Source: Ramlibacter ginsenosidimutans (GTDB lineage Bacteria; Pseudomonadota; Gammaproteobacteria; Burkholderiales; Burkholderiaceae_C). From it: DNA of 64,000 nucleotides. This document shows, in pieces, positions 11,381 to 21,154 of the stretch (its first letter is position 1; the number at the start of each line of letters is the position of its first letter). The notes under the pieces are model-generated. The model saw only the letters and a program-made list of their open reading frames with translations. It did not search any database and was not told the origin of the DNA. Location of the stretch: the NCBI RefSeq assembly GCF_016654015.1, contig NZ_JAEPWM010000002.1, forward strand, positions 124,001-188,000, given 5' to 3'. Both the position numbers and the translations under genes were made by a program.

Positions 11381-13231
11381 GTGGGCTGGCTGCGCGACAC
11401 TTTTGGCCGCAGGGGCGCCGCAGCCACCGAGCGGCCTGCCTCCGCCGAGCCTCTCGTGGCGGCGACCGACTGGCGCAAGCGCGGCAACGATGCGCTCGCT
11501 GCCGGGGACTTCGCTGAAGCGGCGCGCTGCTACGAGCAAGGCGTGCTGGCGAGTCCGCAGGACGCCGCGCTTCGCCTGAACCTGGGCTTCGTGCTGCTGG
11601 AGCAAGGGCAGTTCGCCCCGGCGGCCGAACGCCTGCGCCAGGCGCTGGCGCTGAGGCGCCCCGATGACGGGTGCGCGCTGCACGAGGTGCACTACCTGCT
11701 GGGCCGCGCCCGTGCCGGCTTGGGGCAGCACGTGGAAGCGGTGGCCAGTTTCGAGGCGGCCTTGCGCGCGCAACCGGCGTTCGCCGAGGCGCTGGAAGAC
11801 GGCGCGCGTAGCCTGCACTCGCTCGAGCGGCACGCGGAAGCCGCGGAGTGGATCCAGCGGCTGCTGGCCTTGCGGCCGACGTACTTCAACCGGCTTCTCC
11901 TCGCCACCGAGCTGAACGCCTCCGAGCGCCATGCCGAAGCCGCTGCCCTGCTCGACGCGCTCTGCGTCGAAGAGCCGACCAACGCCGACGCCACATTGCT
12001 GCGCTTCAGCGCGTTGATCAAGACCGGACGCCATGCAGAGGCGCTGGAAGAGACGGATCGAGCGATAGCCGTCCATGGCCGCAGCGCCAGCTTGCTCGCG
12101 AATCGCTCCGTGCCTCTGGAGCGGCTGGGTCGCTGCCAGGAGGCGCTGGACTGCATCGAGCAGGCGCTGGCGCTGGAGCCGGCCAATCGCGTCGCCCTGG
12201 TGAATCGGTGCACCGTGCTGACGCAGCTCCTGCGGTTGCCGGAAGCCATCCAGGCCGGTGAAGAGGCGCTGAAGTCGCTGCCGGAGGACGCGGAAGTCCA
12301 CCTCGCCTTGAGCATCGCGCTGCTGATGCGCGGGGACCTGCAGCGTGGCTGGCAGGAGCACGAGTGGCGCCGGCGCAGCGCGGCCACGCGCGGCAAGCTG
12401 CTGCAACTGGAAGGCAAGCGCATGTGGGCAGGCGAGAGCCTGCAGGGCCGCACCATCTTCCTCCATGGCGAGCAGGGGTTCGGCGACAACATCCAGTTCG
12501 TGCGCTATGTCCAGCCGATCGCGCAGCAAGCGCAGAGCGTGGTGCTGATCGTGCCCGCTGCGCTCGAGTCGCTGGTCGCCCGCTCCTTGCCCGCGAATTG
12601 CCGCCTGTTGCCGCAGAACAGCGCCCTGCCGCCGATCGACTTCCACTGCCCGCTGATGACCGTGCCGGCGATCGTGGGTACCACGGAAGACACGATCCCG
12701 TCCCAGGTGCCCTACCTGCATGCCGACGCGGCGTTGCTGCCAGCCTGGCGCGAGCGCCTGGGCAACGGCACCTTGAACGTGGGCATCGCCTGGGCCGGAA
12801 ATCCGAAGCACACCAACGACCACAACCGCTCGATGCCGCTGGCGAGCTTGCGGCGCCTGGATGCGCCGGGTTGTCGCTTCGTCACCGTGCAGCCGGGGCT
12901 GGGCGAGGCGGACCGCGCACTGCTCGCAGACTGGCCAAGCGCGATCGACCTGGGCAGCGAAGTGCGCAGCTTCGACGAGACGGCCGCGCTCATCGAGGCG
13001 CTGGACCTCGTGATCACTGTCGACACCAGCATCGCCCATCTCGCTGGCGCGCTGGGAAAGCCCGTGTGGATGATGCTGGCCCATGTGCCGGACTGGCGCT
13101 GGATGCTGGAGCGCTCCGATTCGCCGTGGTACCCGAGCGCGCGCCTCTACCGGCAGCCGGCACCGCGCGACTGGGCGTCCGTGGTGGACAGCGTGCGCCG
13201 CGACCTGCTCGCGCTTTGCGCCGCCCGCTGA
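11381..13231 (+). CDS. TPR-repeat protein with GT9/OGT-like glycosyltransferase domain
   Basis: 616 residues. Residues ~25-330 are a run of tetratricopeptide repeats (for example WRKRGNDALAAGDFAEAARCYEQG, and the later KTGRHAEALEETDRAI and LERLGRCQEALDCIEQAL). The C-terminal part resembles the nucleotide-sugar-binding half of heptosyltransferase-like enzymes: FLHGEQGFGDNIQFVRYV, IAWAGNPKHTNDHNRSMPL and ITVDTSIAHLAGALGKPVWMML. Such TPR-glycosyltransferases are often protein glycosyltransferases, for instance of flagellins or adhesins, but the target here is unknown. The start is GTG 11381, 3 nt after the preceding stop. The 130 bp that follow, before argC converges, hold nothing recognisable. 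Confidence 0.8.
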   Translation: MGWLRDTFGRRGAAATERPASAEPLVAATDWRKRGNDALAAGDFAEAARCYEQGVLASPQDAALRLNLGFVLLEQGQFAPAAERLRQALALRRPDDGCALHEVHYLLGRARAGLGQHVEAVASFEAALRAQPAFAEALEDGARSLHSLERHAEAAEWIQRLLALRPTYFNRLLLATELNASERHAEAAALLDALCVEEPTNADATLLRFSALIKTGRHAEALEETDRAIAVHGRSASLLANRSVPLERLGRCQEALDCIEQALALEPANRVALVNRCTVLTQLLRLPEAIQAGEEALKSLPEDAEVHLALSIALLMRGDLQRGWQEHEWRRRSAATRGKLLQLEGKRMWAGESLQGRTIFLHGEQGFGDNIQFVRYVQPIAQQAQSVVLIVPAALESLVARSLPANCRLLPQNSALPPIDFHCPLMTVPAIVGTTEDTIPSQVPYLHADAALLPAWRERLGNGTLNVGIAWAGNPKHTNDHNRSMPLASLRRLDAPGCRFVTVQPGLGEADRALLADWPSAIDLGSEVRSFDETAALIEALDLVITVDTSIAHLAGALGKPVWMMLAHVPDWRWMLERSDSPWYPSARLYRQPAPRDWASVVDSVRRDLLALCAAR

Positions 13232-13361
13232 GCGCGCTGCCGACCGGCGATCAGAAGCGCCCTGGCAGCCGCGGCTGCTTCGGCATCTGCATCTCCGCAG
13301 TCCAGGAAGGGGCCGGTGCCGACGCTTCGGCAAAGCGCTGCACTCGCCGCGCGACCTGCCG

Positions 13362-14282
13362 CTAGAGGCCCAGCATCAGCTTCAGGTTCTGCACCGCCGC
13401 CCCGCTCGCGCCCTTGCCCAGGTTGTCCAGGCGCGCGACCAGCACGGCCTGCGCGTAGTCCATGTTGGCGTACACGCGCAGCTCCATCCTGTTCGTGTCG
13501 TTCAGCGCGGTGGGCTCCAGCTTGCCGTCGGTGGTGGCGGCTTCCACCGTCACCCATTCGCTGCCTTCGTAGTGCTTGCGCAGCACGCGTTCGAGATCGG
13601 CGGCCCCCGGCTTGCCGGGCAGCGTGTCGAGGTGCAGCGGCAGTTCCACGAGCATGCCCTGGCGGAAGTTGCCGACCGAGGGGATGAAGATCGGCCGGCG
13701 CTGCAGGCCGGAGTACTTCATGATTTCCGGCAGGTGCTTGTGCTTCAGCCCCAGTGCATAGACTTCGTACGGCGGCGCGCTGCCGGCTTCATACGCTTCG
13801 ATCATCGAGCGACCGCCGCCGGAATAGCCGCTGACCGAAGGCAGCACGACCGGATGATCCTTCGGCAGCACGCCGGCATCCACCAGCGGGCGCAGCAAGG
13901 CGATGGCGCCCGTGGCGTAGCAGCCGGGGTTGCTGACGCGCTCGGCGCGCACGATCGCTTCGCGCTGCCCGGGGGCCAGCTCCGGAAAGCCGAACACCCA
14001 GCCCTCGGCCGTGCGGTGCGCCGTCGAGGCGTCGATGATGCGTGGCTTGCGCCCACCCGTGCGCCCGATGTCATCGATCATCGCCGCCGACTCGCGAGCT
14101 GCGTCGTCGTGCAGGCAGAAGATCACCAAGTCCACGCCGGCCATCAGCGCGCGCTTGGCCTCCGGGTCCTTGCGCTTGTCCGGAGCGATGCTCACCAGTT
14201 CCACCTGCGGCATCGTCTGGAGCCGTTCGCGGATCTGCAGGCCGGTGGTGCCGGCTTCGCCATCGATGAAGACCTTGGCCAT
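13362..14282 (-). CDS. argC: N-acetyl-gamma-glutamyl-phosphate reductase, type 2
   Basis: 306-residue NADPH-dependent enzyme of arginine biosynthesis, reducing N-acetylglutamyl phosphate to the semialdehyde. The N-terminus shows the dinucleotide-binding start [19 protein letters not shown] typical of the shorter type 2 ArgC. The catalytic cysteine lies in [14 protein letters not shown], and [11 protein letters not shown] follows. The length matches type 2 (about 310) rather than type 1 (about 345). It is divergent from sucC, with a 161-bp shared upstream region carrying a 13-bp palindrome. Confidence 0.95.
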   Translation of the reverse strand: MAKVFIDGEAGTTGLQIRERLQTMPQVELVSIAPDKRKDPEAKRALMAGVDLVIFCLHDDAARESAAMIDDIGRTGGRKPRIIDASTAHRTAEGWVFGFPELAPGQREAIVRAERVSNPGCYATGAIALLRPLVDAGVLPKDHPVVLPSVSGYSGGGRSMIEAYEAGSAPPYEVYALGLKHKHLPEIMKYSGLQRRPIFIPSVGNFRQGMLVELPLHLDTLPGKPGAADLERVLRKHYEGSEWVTVEAATTDGKLEPTALNDTNRMELRVYANMDYAQAVLVARLDNLGKGASGAAVQNLKLMLGL

Positions 14283-14334
14283 CTGGATTCCTATAGCGGA
14301 AGCTTATGGTTCCCCCAAGCTACCGTGTGAATTT

Positions 14335-14347
14335 GGTGCAATGCACC
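14335..14347. promoter_or_regulatory. 13-bp palindrome between argC and sucC
   Basis: GGTGCAATGCACC is a perfect inverted repeat (GGTGCA-a-TGCACC) in the divergent argC/sucC region, about 53 bp from the argC start and 97 bp from the sucC start. It is more AT-rich surroundings than the genes and lies where promoters are expected, so it may be an operator. No regulator is assigned. Confidence 0.35.
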
Positions 14348-14443
14348 ATGATACAGTCACCATCCGATTCCTGCGGACCGCCCGCCCGACCTCATCCGCG
14401 CTCGCCGCCCGCCCCGTTTTTTCCTTCCCCGAGAGAACCCCTC

Positions 14444-15604
<1,161 letters not shown>

Positions 15605-15657
15605 ATTGTTCTTGGGGACAGACCTTCAGCTCTGTCCTCAACTGACTAGGAAAAGAC

Positions 15658-16551
15658 ATGTCGATCTACATCAACAAGGACACCAAGGTCATCACCCAGG
15701 GCATCACGGGCAAGACCGGCCAGTTCCACACGCAGAAGTGCCAGGAGTACGCGAACGGCAAGAACTGCTTCGTGGCCGGCGTGAACCCCAAGAAGGCGGG
15801 CGAGAAGATCTTCGACATCCCGATCTTCGCGTCGGTGAAGGAAGCCAAGCAGCAGACCGGCGCCACCGTGTCGGTGATCTACGTGCCGCCCGCGGGCGCA
15901 GCGGACGCGATCTGGGAAGCGGTGGAAGCCGACTTGGACCTGGCGATCTGCATCACGGAAGGCATTCCCGTGCGCGACATGCTGATCGTGCGCAACAAGA
16001 TGAAGCAGAAGGAAGCCAACGGCGGCAAGAAGACCCTGCTGCTCGGCCCCAACTGCCCGGGCCTCATCACGCCCGACGAGATCAAGATCGGCATCATGCC
16101 CGGCCACATCCACAAGAAGGGCCGCGTGGGCGTGGTCTCGCGCTCCGGCACGCTGACCTATGAAGCCGTGGCGCAACTCACCGAACTGGGCATCGGCCAG
16201 TCGTCCGCGGTCGGTATCGGCGGCGACCCGATCAATGGACTCAAGCACATCGACGTGATGAAGGCGTTCAACGACGACCCGGACACGGACGCCGTGATCA
16301 TGATCGGCGAGATCGGCGGCCCCGACGAGGCGGACGCCGCCCGCTGGTGCAAGGCCAACATGAAGAAGCCGATCGTGGGCTTCATCGCCGGCGTGACTGC
16401 GCCCCCCGGCAAGCGCATGGGCCATGCAGGCGCGCTGATCTCCGGCGGCGCCGATACGGCCGATGCCAAGCTTGCCATCATGGAGGAGTGCGGCTTCAAG
16501 GTCACGCGCAACCCGTCCGAGATGGGCAAGCTGCTGAAGGCGCTGCTCTAA
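15658..16551 (+). CDS. sucD: Succinate--CoA ligase subunit alpha
   Basis: 297 residues. It carries the CoA-binding Rossmann domain ([24 protein letters not shown]) and the phosphohistidine domain. The active-site histidine lies in the [14 protein letters not shown] segment near residue 250, and the [14 protein letters not shown] and [16 protein letters not shown] motifs are intact. It pairs with SucC. A preceding AGGAAA site and the spacing to sucC support one operon, which ends at the terminator at 16573. Confidence 0.97.
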   Translation: MSIYINKDTKVITQGITGKTGQFHTQKCQEYANGKNCFVAGVNPKKAGEKIFDIPIFASVKEAKQQTGATVSVIYVPPAGAADAIWEAVEADLDLAICITEGIPVRDMLIVRNKMKQKEANGGKKTLLLGPNCPGLITPDEIKIGIMPGHIHKKGRVGVVSRSGTLTYEAVAQLTELGIGQSSAVGIGGDPINGLKHIDVMKAFNDDPDTDAVIMIGEIGGPDEADAARWCKANMKKPIVGFIAGVTAPPGKRMGHAGALISGGADTADAKLAIMEECGFKVTRNPSEMGKLLKALL

Positions 16552-16572
16552 ACCGCTTCACTCCCGCGCGAC

Positions 16573-16607
16573 AGGCCGGCACCCCACGGGGCGCCGGCCT
16601 TTTTTTC
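16573..16607 (+). terminator. Rho-independent terminator of sucCD
   Basis: AGGCCGGC pairs with GCCGGCCT around an ACCCC/GGGG inner stem, followed by a run of seven T. It begins about 20 nt after the sucD stop. Strong stem plus T tract. Confidence 0.85.
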
Positions 16608-16781
16608 GCTTGGCGCATGCCGCGTTTTGAAACAGAATGTACGTCTGCGCGACCGGTTCGCATCGTCAGGGCCGGCCCTTGGCCGCGGTCACTGGCGAGT
16701 CCGCTGTGAAGGCGGCGGCGCAGGTCGTTCTGGGGATTCCACACGTTGGGCCGGCAGCCATGCCGGGCAAAAAGGTCGCAA

Positions 16782-19598
16782 GTGAGCACTTCATCTTCCG
16801 CGCGGCGGGGGCAGTTCTGGCGCACGGATGGGTTCGTCGGCGTGCTCGTCGTGGCCGCCACGATGGTGCTGCAGTACTCCACGGATTTCCTGAGCGGCCT
16901 GGAGCGGCGCTTCTATGACTACGCGAGCACGGTCACCGCGCGCCAGCCCTCGGACCGCGTGGCCATCATCGCGATCGACGACTACAGCATCGGCAACATC
17001 GGGCAGTGGCCGTGGCGCCGTGACGTCCATGCCGAACTGATCGACAAGCTGGCGGCGGGCCAGGCCAAGACGATCGTCGAGACGGTCAATTTCGCGGAGC
17101 CGCAAAGCGACCGCGGGCTGGCCTACATCCGCAGGATCCAGGACGCGCTCGCGCCCGCGCATGGCCAGCCGGCATCGGTGGCCGCCGCGACCAAGCTCAT
17201 TCGGGAAGCGGATCAGGCCCTCGACTACGACGCGCGGCTCGCGGCCAGCATCGCGAAGGCCGGCAACGTGCTGGTGCCTTCCTTCTTCACGCTCGGCCAA
17301 CCCCTGGGCAAACCGGACCGGCCGCTGACCGCGGCCGCGCTGAGGAGCGCCCTGGACGGCACGCAGGACTTCGCCATCGAGAGCGTGAGCACCACCCAGC
17401 CGATCGAGGCGATCGCGAACGCGGCCGCCGGCATCGGCCAGCTGAACCTGCTGAACGACGTGGACGGAGCGGTGCGCTCGAACCCGCTGGTGATCGACTA
17501 TTACGGCAAGGCGATTCCATCCCTCGCGCTGCTCGCGGCGGCGAGGAGCCTGAACCTCTCCATCTCGGACATCAGGCTGCATCCCGGCAAGTCGGTGCAG
17601 GTGGGCAAGCTCTGGCTGCCCACCGACGGCGCCGCGCGCGTGCTCCCGCAGTTCTACCGCCCTCGCCCGGGCGGCCGGTCGGCCTTCAGCATCGACTCCT
17701 TCTACGACGTGCTCACGGGCAAGATCCCGGCGTCCAAGTACGCGGGCAAGATCGTCCTGATCGGCGCCACGGCGCAGGGCGTCGGCACCCAGGTCCCCGC
17801 TCCGGGCTACGCCGCGGTGACGCCTGTCGAAATGCTGGCGCACGTGACCTCCAGCATCCTGGAGGAACACTACATCGTCGTGCCGGCCTGGGGCACCTGG
17901 GCCGCGCTGGGCGCCTTCCTGCTGGTGGCCGGCTACGTGATCGCGGTGCTGCCCCGGCTGTCGGCCGGCATGGGCGGAGCGCTCACGGCGCTGCTGTTCA
18001 TCGCTCTCCTGGCGACGGAATTCGGGCTGCTTTCCGGCGCGGCGATCCGGCTCGAGTTCGTGTTCCCGGCGGCGCTGCTGCTGATCGGCCATGTCGCGCT
18101 CACGACCAAGCGCTTCCTCGTCACCGAGGCGGGCAAGGTGCGGGCGGACGAGGAATCCGCCGAGACCAATCGCATGATGGGGCTCGCGCTGCAAGGGCAG
18201 GGCCAGTTCGACATGGCGTTCGACCGCTTCCAGCGCGTGCCGATGAACGACGAGGTGATGGCGAACCTCTACAGCCTCGCGCTGGACTTCGAGCGCAAGC
18301 GGCAGTTCAACAAGGCGGAGGCCGTCTACGCCCACATGGCGCGCTACAACCCGCGCTACAAGGGCCTCGACGCGAAACTGAAGCGCGCCCGCACGCTGTC
18401 GGAGACCGTCATCCTCGGCGGCGGCGCGAGCCGTTCCGGCGGCACGCTGCTGGTGGACGGTGGCGATGTGGAACAGCCGATGCTGGGCCGCTACCGGCTG
18501 GAGAAGGAACTGGGCAAGGGCGCCATGGGCGTCGTGTACCAGGGCCGCGACCCGAAGATCGGACGCGTCGTCGCGATCAAGACATTGGCCCTGTCCCAGG
18601 AGTTCGAGGGCGAGGAACTGGCGGACGCGCGCGAGCGTTTCTTCCGCGAGGCCGAGACGGCCGGGCGGCTGCAGCACCAGAACATCGTCACGATCTTCGA
18701 TGCCGGCGAGGAACACGATCTCGCCTACATCGCGATGGAGTTTCTCCAGGGCCGCGACCTCGTCGACCACTGCAGGGACGGCAACCTGCTGCCCGCCGCG
18801 CGCGTGCTGTCCATCGCGGCGCGCGTGGCGGAGGCGCTGGCCTATGCACACCGGCAGCACGTGGTCCACCGCGACATCAAGCCGGCGAACATCATGTACG
18901 AGCGCGACTCGGACACGGTGAAGGTGACGGACTTCGGGATTGCGCGCATCACCGACGCGAGCAGGACCCGGACGGGGCTGGTGCTGGGCACGCCCAGTTT
19001 CATGTCGCCCGAGCAGCTCGCGGGCCGCCAGGTGGACGGCCGCTCGGATCTCTGGTCGCTGGGCGTCACGCTCTACCAGATGCTCACCGGCGCGCTGCCG
19101 TTCCGGGGCGAGTCGATGGCGCAGCTGATGTACAGGATCGCCAACGAGGACGCGCCGGACTTGCGCCTGGTGCGCCCCGACTTGCCGCAGCGACTCGCCG
19201 AGGTGGTCGGCCGCGCGCTCGCCAGGAAGCCGGACCTGCGCTACCCGGATGGCGACGCCTTCGCGCGCGACCTGCGTGCCGTGCTGGCCGGCTTGCCCAC
19301 GGAATCGGGTGCGCCGGCGCGCGCAGCGGCTTCGTCCTTGCCGTTTGGCGAGACCGGGAATTCCGGCCGCGCCGGCGCCGCTCATGCCAGCGCGGCGACC
19401 GTCGAATCCGCGCCAGTGATGGCGGCAGGCAACGCTTTGCCTGCGCCTGTAACGCCTGTGGCGTCGCGCGGATATGATGCAACCCAGAAAGTCGAGCTCG
19501 CGCCCGCAACGCCGTTCGACAAAACCACCGTGATGAACAAGACGGGGGCTCCGGAAAGGCCCCAGGCCGGCGCCAGGAACACCGGCCAGGAGCCTTGA
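16782..19598 (+). CDS. CHASE2-domain serine/threonine protein kinase
   Basis: About 938 residues. One membrane helix (residues ~17-33) leads into a large extracytoplasmic CHASE2 sensor (~40-360; AIIAIDDYSIGNIGQWPWRRDVHAEL is typical). A cluster of three helices (~366-436), a helical TPR-like linker and a complete Hanks-type kinase domain (~565-836) follow. Kinase motifs are glycine loop LGKGAMGVVYQG, VAIK lysine, HRDIKPANI, DFG in VTDFGIARI and SPEQ. The C-terminal ~100 residues are Ala/Pro-rich and probably disordered. I chose GTG 16782, which has an AAAAGG site 6 nt upstream; TTG 16746 in frame is the alternative. It heads the kinase-phosphatase-FHA-cyclase-phosphodiesterase cluster. Confidence 0.93.
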   Translation: MSTSSSARRGQFWRTDGFVGVLVVAATMVLQYSTDFLSGLERRFYDYASTVTARQPSDRVAIIAIDDYSIGNIGQWPWRRDVHAELIDKLAAGQAKTIVETVNFAEPQSDRGLAYIRRIQDALAPAHGQPASVAAATKLIREADQALDYDARLAASIAKAGNVLVPSFFTLGQPLGKPDRPLTAAALRSALDGTQDFAIESVSTTQPIEAIANAAAGIGQLNLLNDVDGAVRSNPLVIDYYGKAIPSLALLAAARSLNLSISDIRLHPGKSVQVGKLWLPTDGAARVLPQFYRPRPGGRSAFSIDSFYDVLTGKIPASKYAGKIVLIGATAQGVGTQVPAPGYAAVTPVEMLAHVTSSILEEHYIVVPAWGTWAALGAFLLVAGYVIAVLPRLSAGMGGALTALLFIALLATEFGLLSGAAIRLEFVFPAALLLIGHVALTTKRFLVTEAGKVRADEESAETNRMMGLALQGQGQFDMAFDRFQRVPMNDEVMANLYSLALDFERKRQFNKAEAVYAHMARYNPRYKGLDAKLKRARTLSETVILGGGASRSGGTLLVDGGDVEQPMLGRYRLEKELGKGAMGVVYQGRDPKIGRVVAIKTLALSQEFEGEELADARERFFREAETAGRLQHQNIVTIFDAGEEHDLAYIAMEFLQGRDLVDHCRDGNLLPAARVLSIAARVAEALAYAHRQHVVHRDIKPANIMYERDSDTVKVTDFGIARITDASRTRTGLVLGTPSFMSPEQLAGRQVDGRSDLWSLGVTLYQMLTGALPFRGESMAQLMYRIANEDAPDLRLVRPDLPQRLAEVVGRALARKPDLRYPDGDAFARDLRAVLAGLPTESGAPARAAASSLPFGETGNSGRAGAAHASAATVESAPVMAAGNALPAPVTPVASRGYDATQKVELAPATPFDKTTVMNKTGAPERPQAGARNTGQEP

Positions 19599-19608
19599 CC
19601 CGCGAACT

Positions 19609-20394
19609 ATGAACTACGAGTTTTGCATCCGCACGGACCCCGGTCTTGCGCGCGAAAACAACGAGGATTCCGTCACAGTCGACGAGCCGACCCGCCTCGG
19701 GATCCTCGCGGACGGAATGGGAGGCTACAACGCCGGCGAAGTCGCCAGCGGCATGGCCACGACCTTCATCAAGTCCGAGCTCGGGCGCTGGCTGGCGCAA
19801 GCGGGACGCCACGCGAACGGTCGCGAAGTGCGCCGTGCGATGGAAATCTGCGTCGACAACGCGAACCGCTCGATCTTCAACGCGGCCAACTCCAACCCCC
19901 AGTACAGCGGCATGGGCACCACCCTCGTGGTCGGGGTGTTCCAGGACGGGCGCCTGATGCTGGGGCACATCGGCGACTCGCGCTGCTATCGCCTGCGCCA
20001 CGACGCGCTGGAACAGATCACCAAGGACCATTCGCTGCTGCAGGAGCAGATGGATGCGGGCCTGATCACGCCGGAGCAGGCCGCCACGTCGACCAACAAG
20101 AATTTGGTGACCCGCGCCCTGGGCGTGGAGGACGCCGTCCTGCTGGAGGTCAACGAGCACAAGGTCGAACCTGGCGACCTCTTTCTGATGTGTTCCGACG
20201 GACTGTCGGATATGCTGGACGACGATGCCATCGCGCAGATCCTGGTGGGGTCCGGAGGCCTCGAGCAAAAAGCCGTGCAGCTGGTCGACGCAGCGAACGC
20301 GAATGGCGGGCGCGACAACATCTCGGTGCTGCTGGCGCAGGCCAGCAGCGGCTCCAGGAAGCGGGGCTTCATCTCCCGCTGGCTGGGACAATGA
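19609..20394 (+). CDS. PP2C-family serine/threonine protein phosphatase
   Basis: 261-residue cytosolic metal-dependent phosphatase of the Stp1/PppA/PrpC type. Metal-binding motifs are visible: ENNEDS near the start, ADGMGGYNAGEVAS, HIGDSRCYRLR, SDGLSDMLDD and GGRDNISVLL. It should remove phosphates placed by the adjacent CHASE2 kinase, whose stop is only 10 nt upstream. The length is normal for single-domain bacterial PP2Cs. FHA, kinase and phosphatase triads are known from type VI secretion and from cell-envelope control; no secretion genes are present here. Confidence 0.95.
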   Translation: MNYEFCIRTDPGLARENNEDSVTVDEPTRLGILADGMGGYNAGEVASGMATTFIKSELGRWLAQAGRHANGREVRRAMEICVDNANRSIFNAANSNPQYSGMGTTLVVGVFQDGRLMLGHIGDSRCYRLRHDALEQITKDHSLLQEQMDAGLITPEQAATSTNKNLVTRALGVEDAVLLEVNEHKVEPGDLFLMCSDGLSDMLDDDAIAQILVGSGGLEQKAVQLVDAANANGGRDNISVLLAQASSGSRKRGFISRWLGQ

Positions 20395-20440
20395 GGCCGC
20401 CGGAATTACGGGCTAGAACACTGAATCAGAGGAGTCGACC

Positions 20441-21127
20441 ATGCCGAAGATGATCGTTTCGATCGACGGTGTCGTCATCAAGGAAGTGCAGTTGACCAAG
20501 GACCGGACCACGCTCGGACGGCGCCCTTACAACGACATCGTGATCGACAACCTGGCCGTGTCCGGCGAGCATGCGGTACTGCAGCTCGGGGACAATGAGG
20601 TCTTCCTGGAAGACTTGAACAGCACCAACGGGACCTACGTCAACGGCAAGGCGGTGAAGAAGCAGTTGTTGCAAAACAACGATACCGTCGAAATCGGCAA
20701 GTACAAGATCAAGTTCATCAACGAGGTGCCGGGCGCGACCTTCGAGAAGACGCAGATCATCAAGCCGGGCATGGTGCCGCCCATGCCGGCGACGGCGGCC
20801 GGCGCGCCTGCAGGCTCCGCGGCGAAACCTGCGGGCACACCCGCTGCGGCGGGCGAAGCCGCAGCGAATGCCAGCATCAAGGTTCTGTCTGGCGCCGCTG
20901 CCGGACGCGAGGTGCCGCTGGTGAAGGTGGTCACGACCATCGGCAAACCCGGCGTGGCGGTCGCCGCCATCACCAAGCGCTCGCACGGCTTCGTGGTCGC
21001 CCATGTCGAGGGCGCGAACAAGCCGATGCTCAATGGCGCAGCGATCGGGCCGGACCCCGTGACGCTGAAGAACGGTGACATGCTGGAGCTGGCCGGCACG
21101 CAGATGCAGTTTCTGCAGGCGGGCTGA
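20441..21127 (+). CDS. FHA-domain phosphothreonine-binding protein
   Basis: 228 residues. An N-terminal FHA domain (~1-95) has the classic LGRRPYNDIVID, SGEHA and NSTNGTYVNGK motifs that bind phosphothreonine. An Ala/Pro/Gly-rich linker (~105-140) leads to a second, smaller beta-rich domain (~145-228; ASIKVLSGAAAGREVPL, then GAAIGPDPVTLKNGDMLELAG) that looks like a degenerate FHA lacking the STNG signature. The start is ATG 20441, with an AGAGGAG site 6 nt upstream. It probably reads out the adjacent kinase/phosphatase balance. It overlaps none of its neighbours; the cyclase starts 27 nt later. Confidence 0.93.
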   Translation: MPKMIVSIDGVVIKEVQLTKDRTTLGRRPYNDIVIDNLAVSGEHAVLQLGDNEVFLEDLNSTNGTYVNGKAVKKQLLQNNDTVEIGKYKIKFINEVPGATFEKTQIIKPGMVPPMPATAAGAPAGSAAKPAGTPAAAGEAAANASIKVLSGAAAGREVPLVKVVTTIGKPGVAVAAITKRSHGFVVAHVEGANKPMLNGAAIGPDPVTLKNGDMLELAGTQMQFLQAG

Positions 21128-21154
21128 CGGCCCGCCACGGCGCACCCGTCTCGC

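Noticed and set aside
13232-13361. A frame continuing between the TPR glycosyltransferase and argC
   Set aside because: Frames here are short, low-complexity and without a ribosome site. Nothing supports a gene.
16782-21127. Kinase/phosphatase/FHA trio as part of a type VI secretion locus
   Set aside because: No Tss, Hcp, VgrG or ClpV genes are present in the window, and the kinase carries a CHASE2 sensor unlike PpkA.
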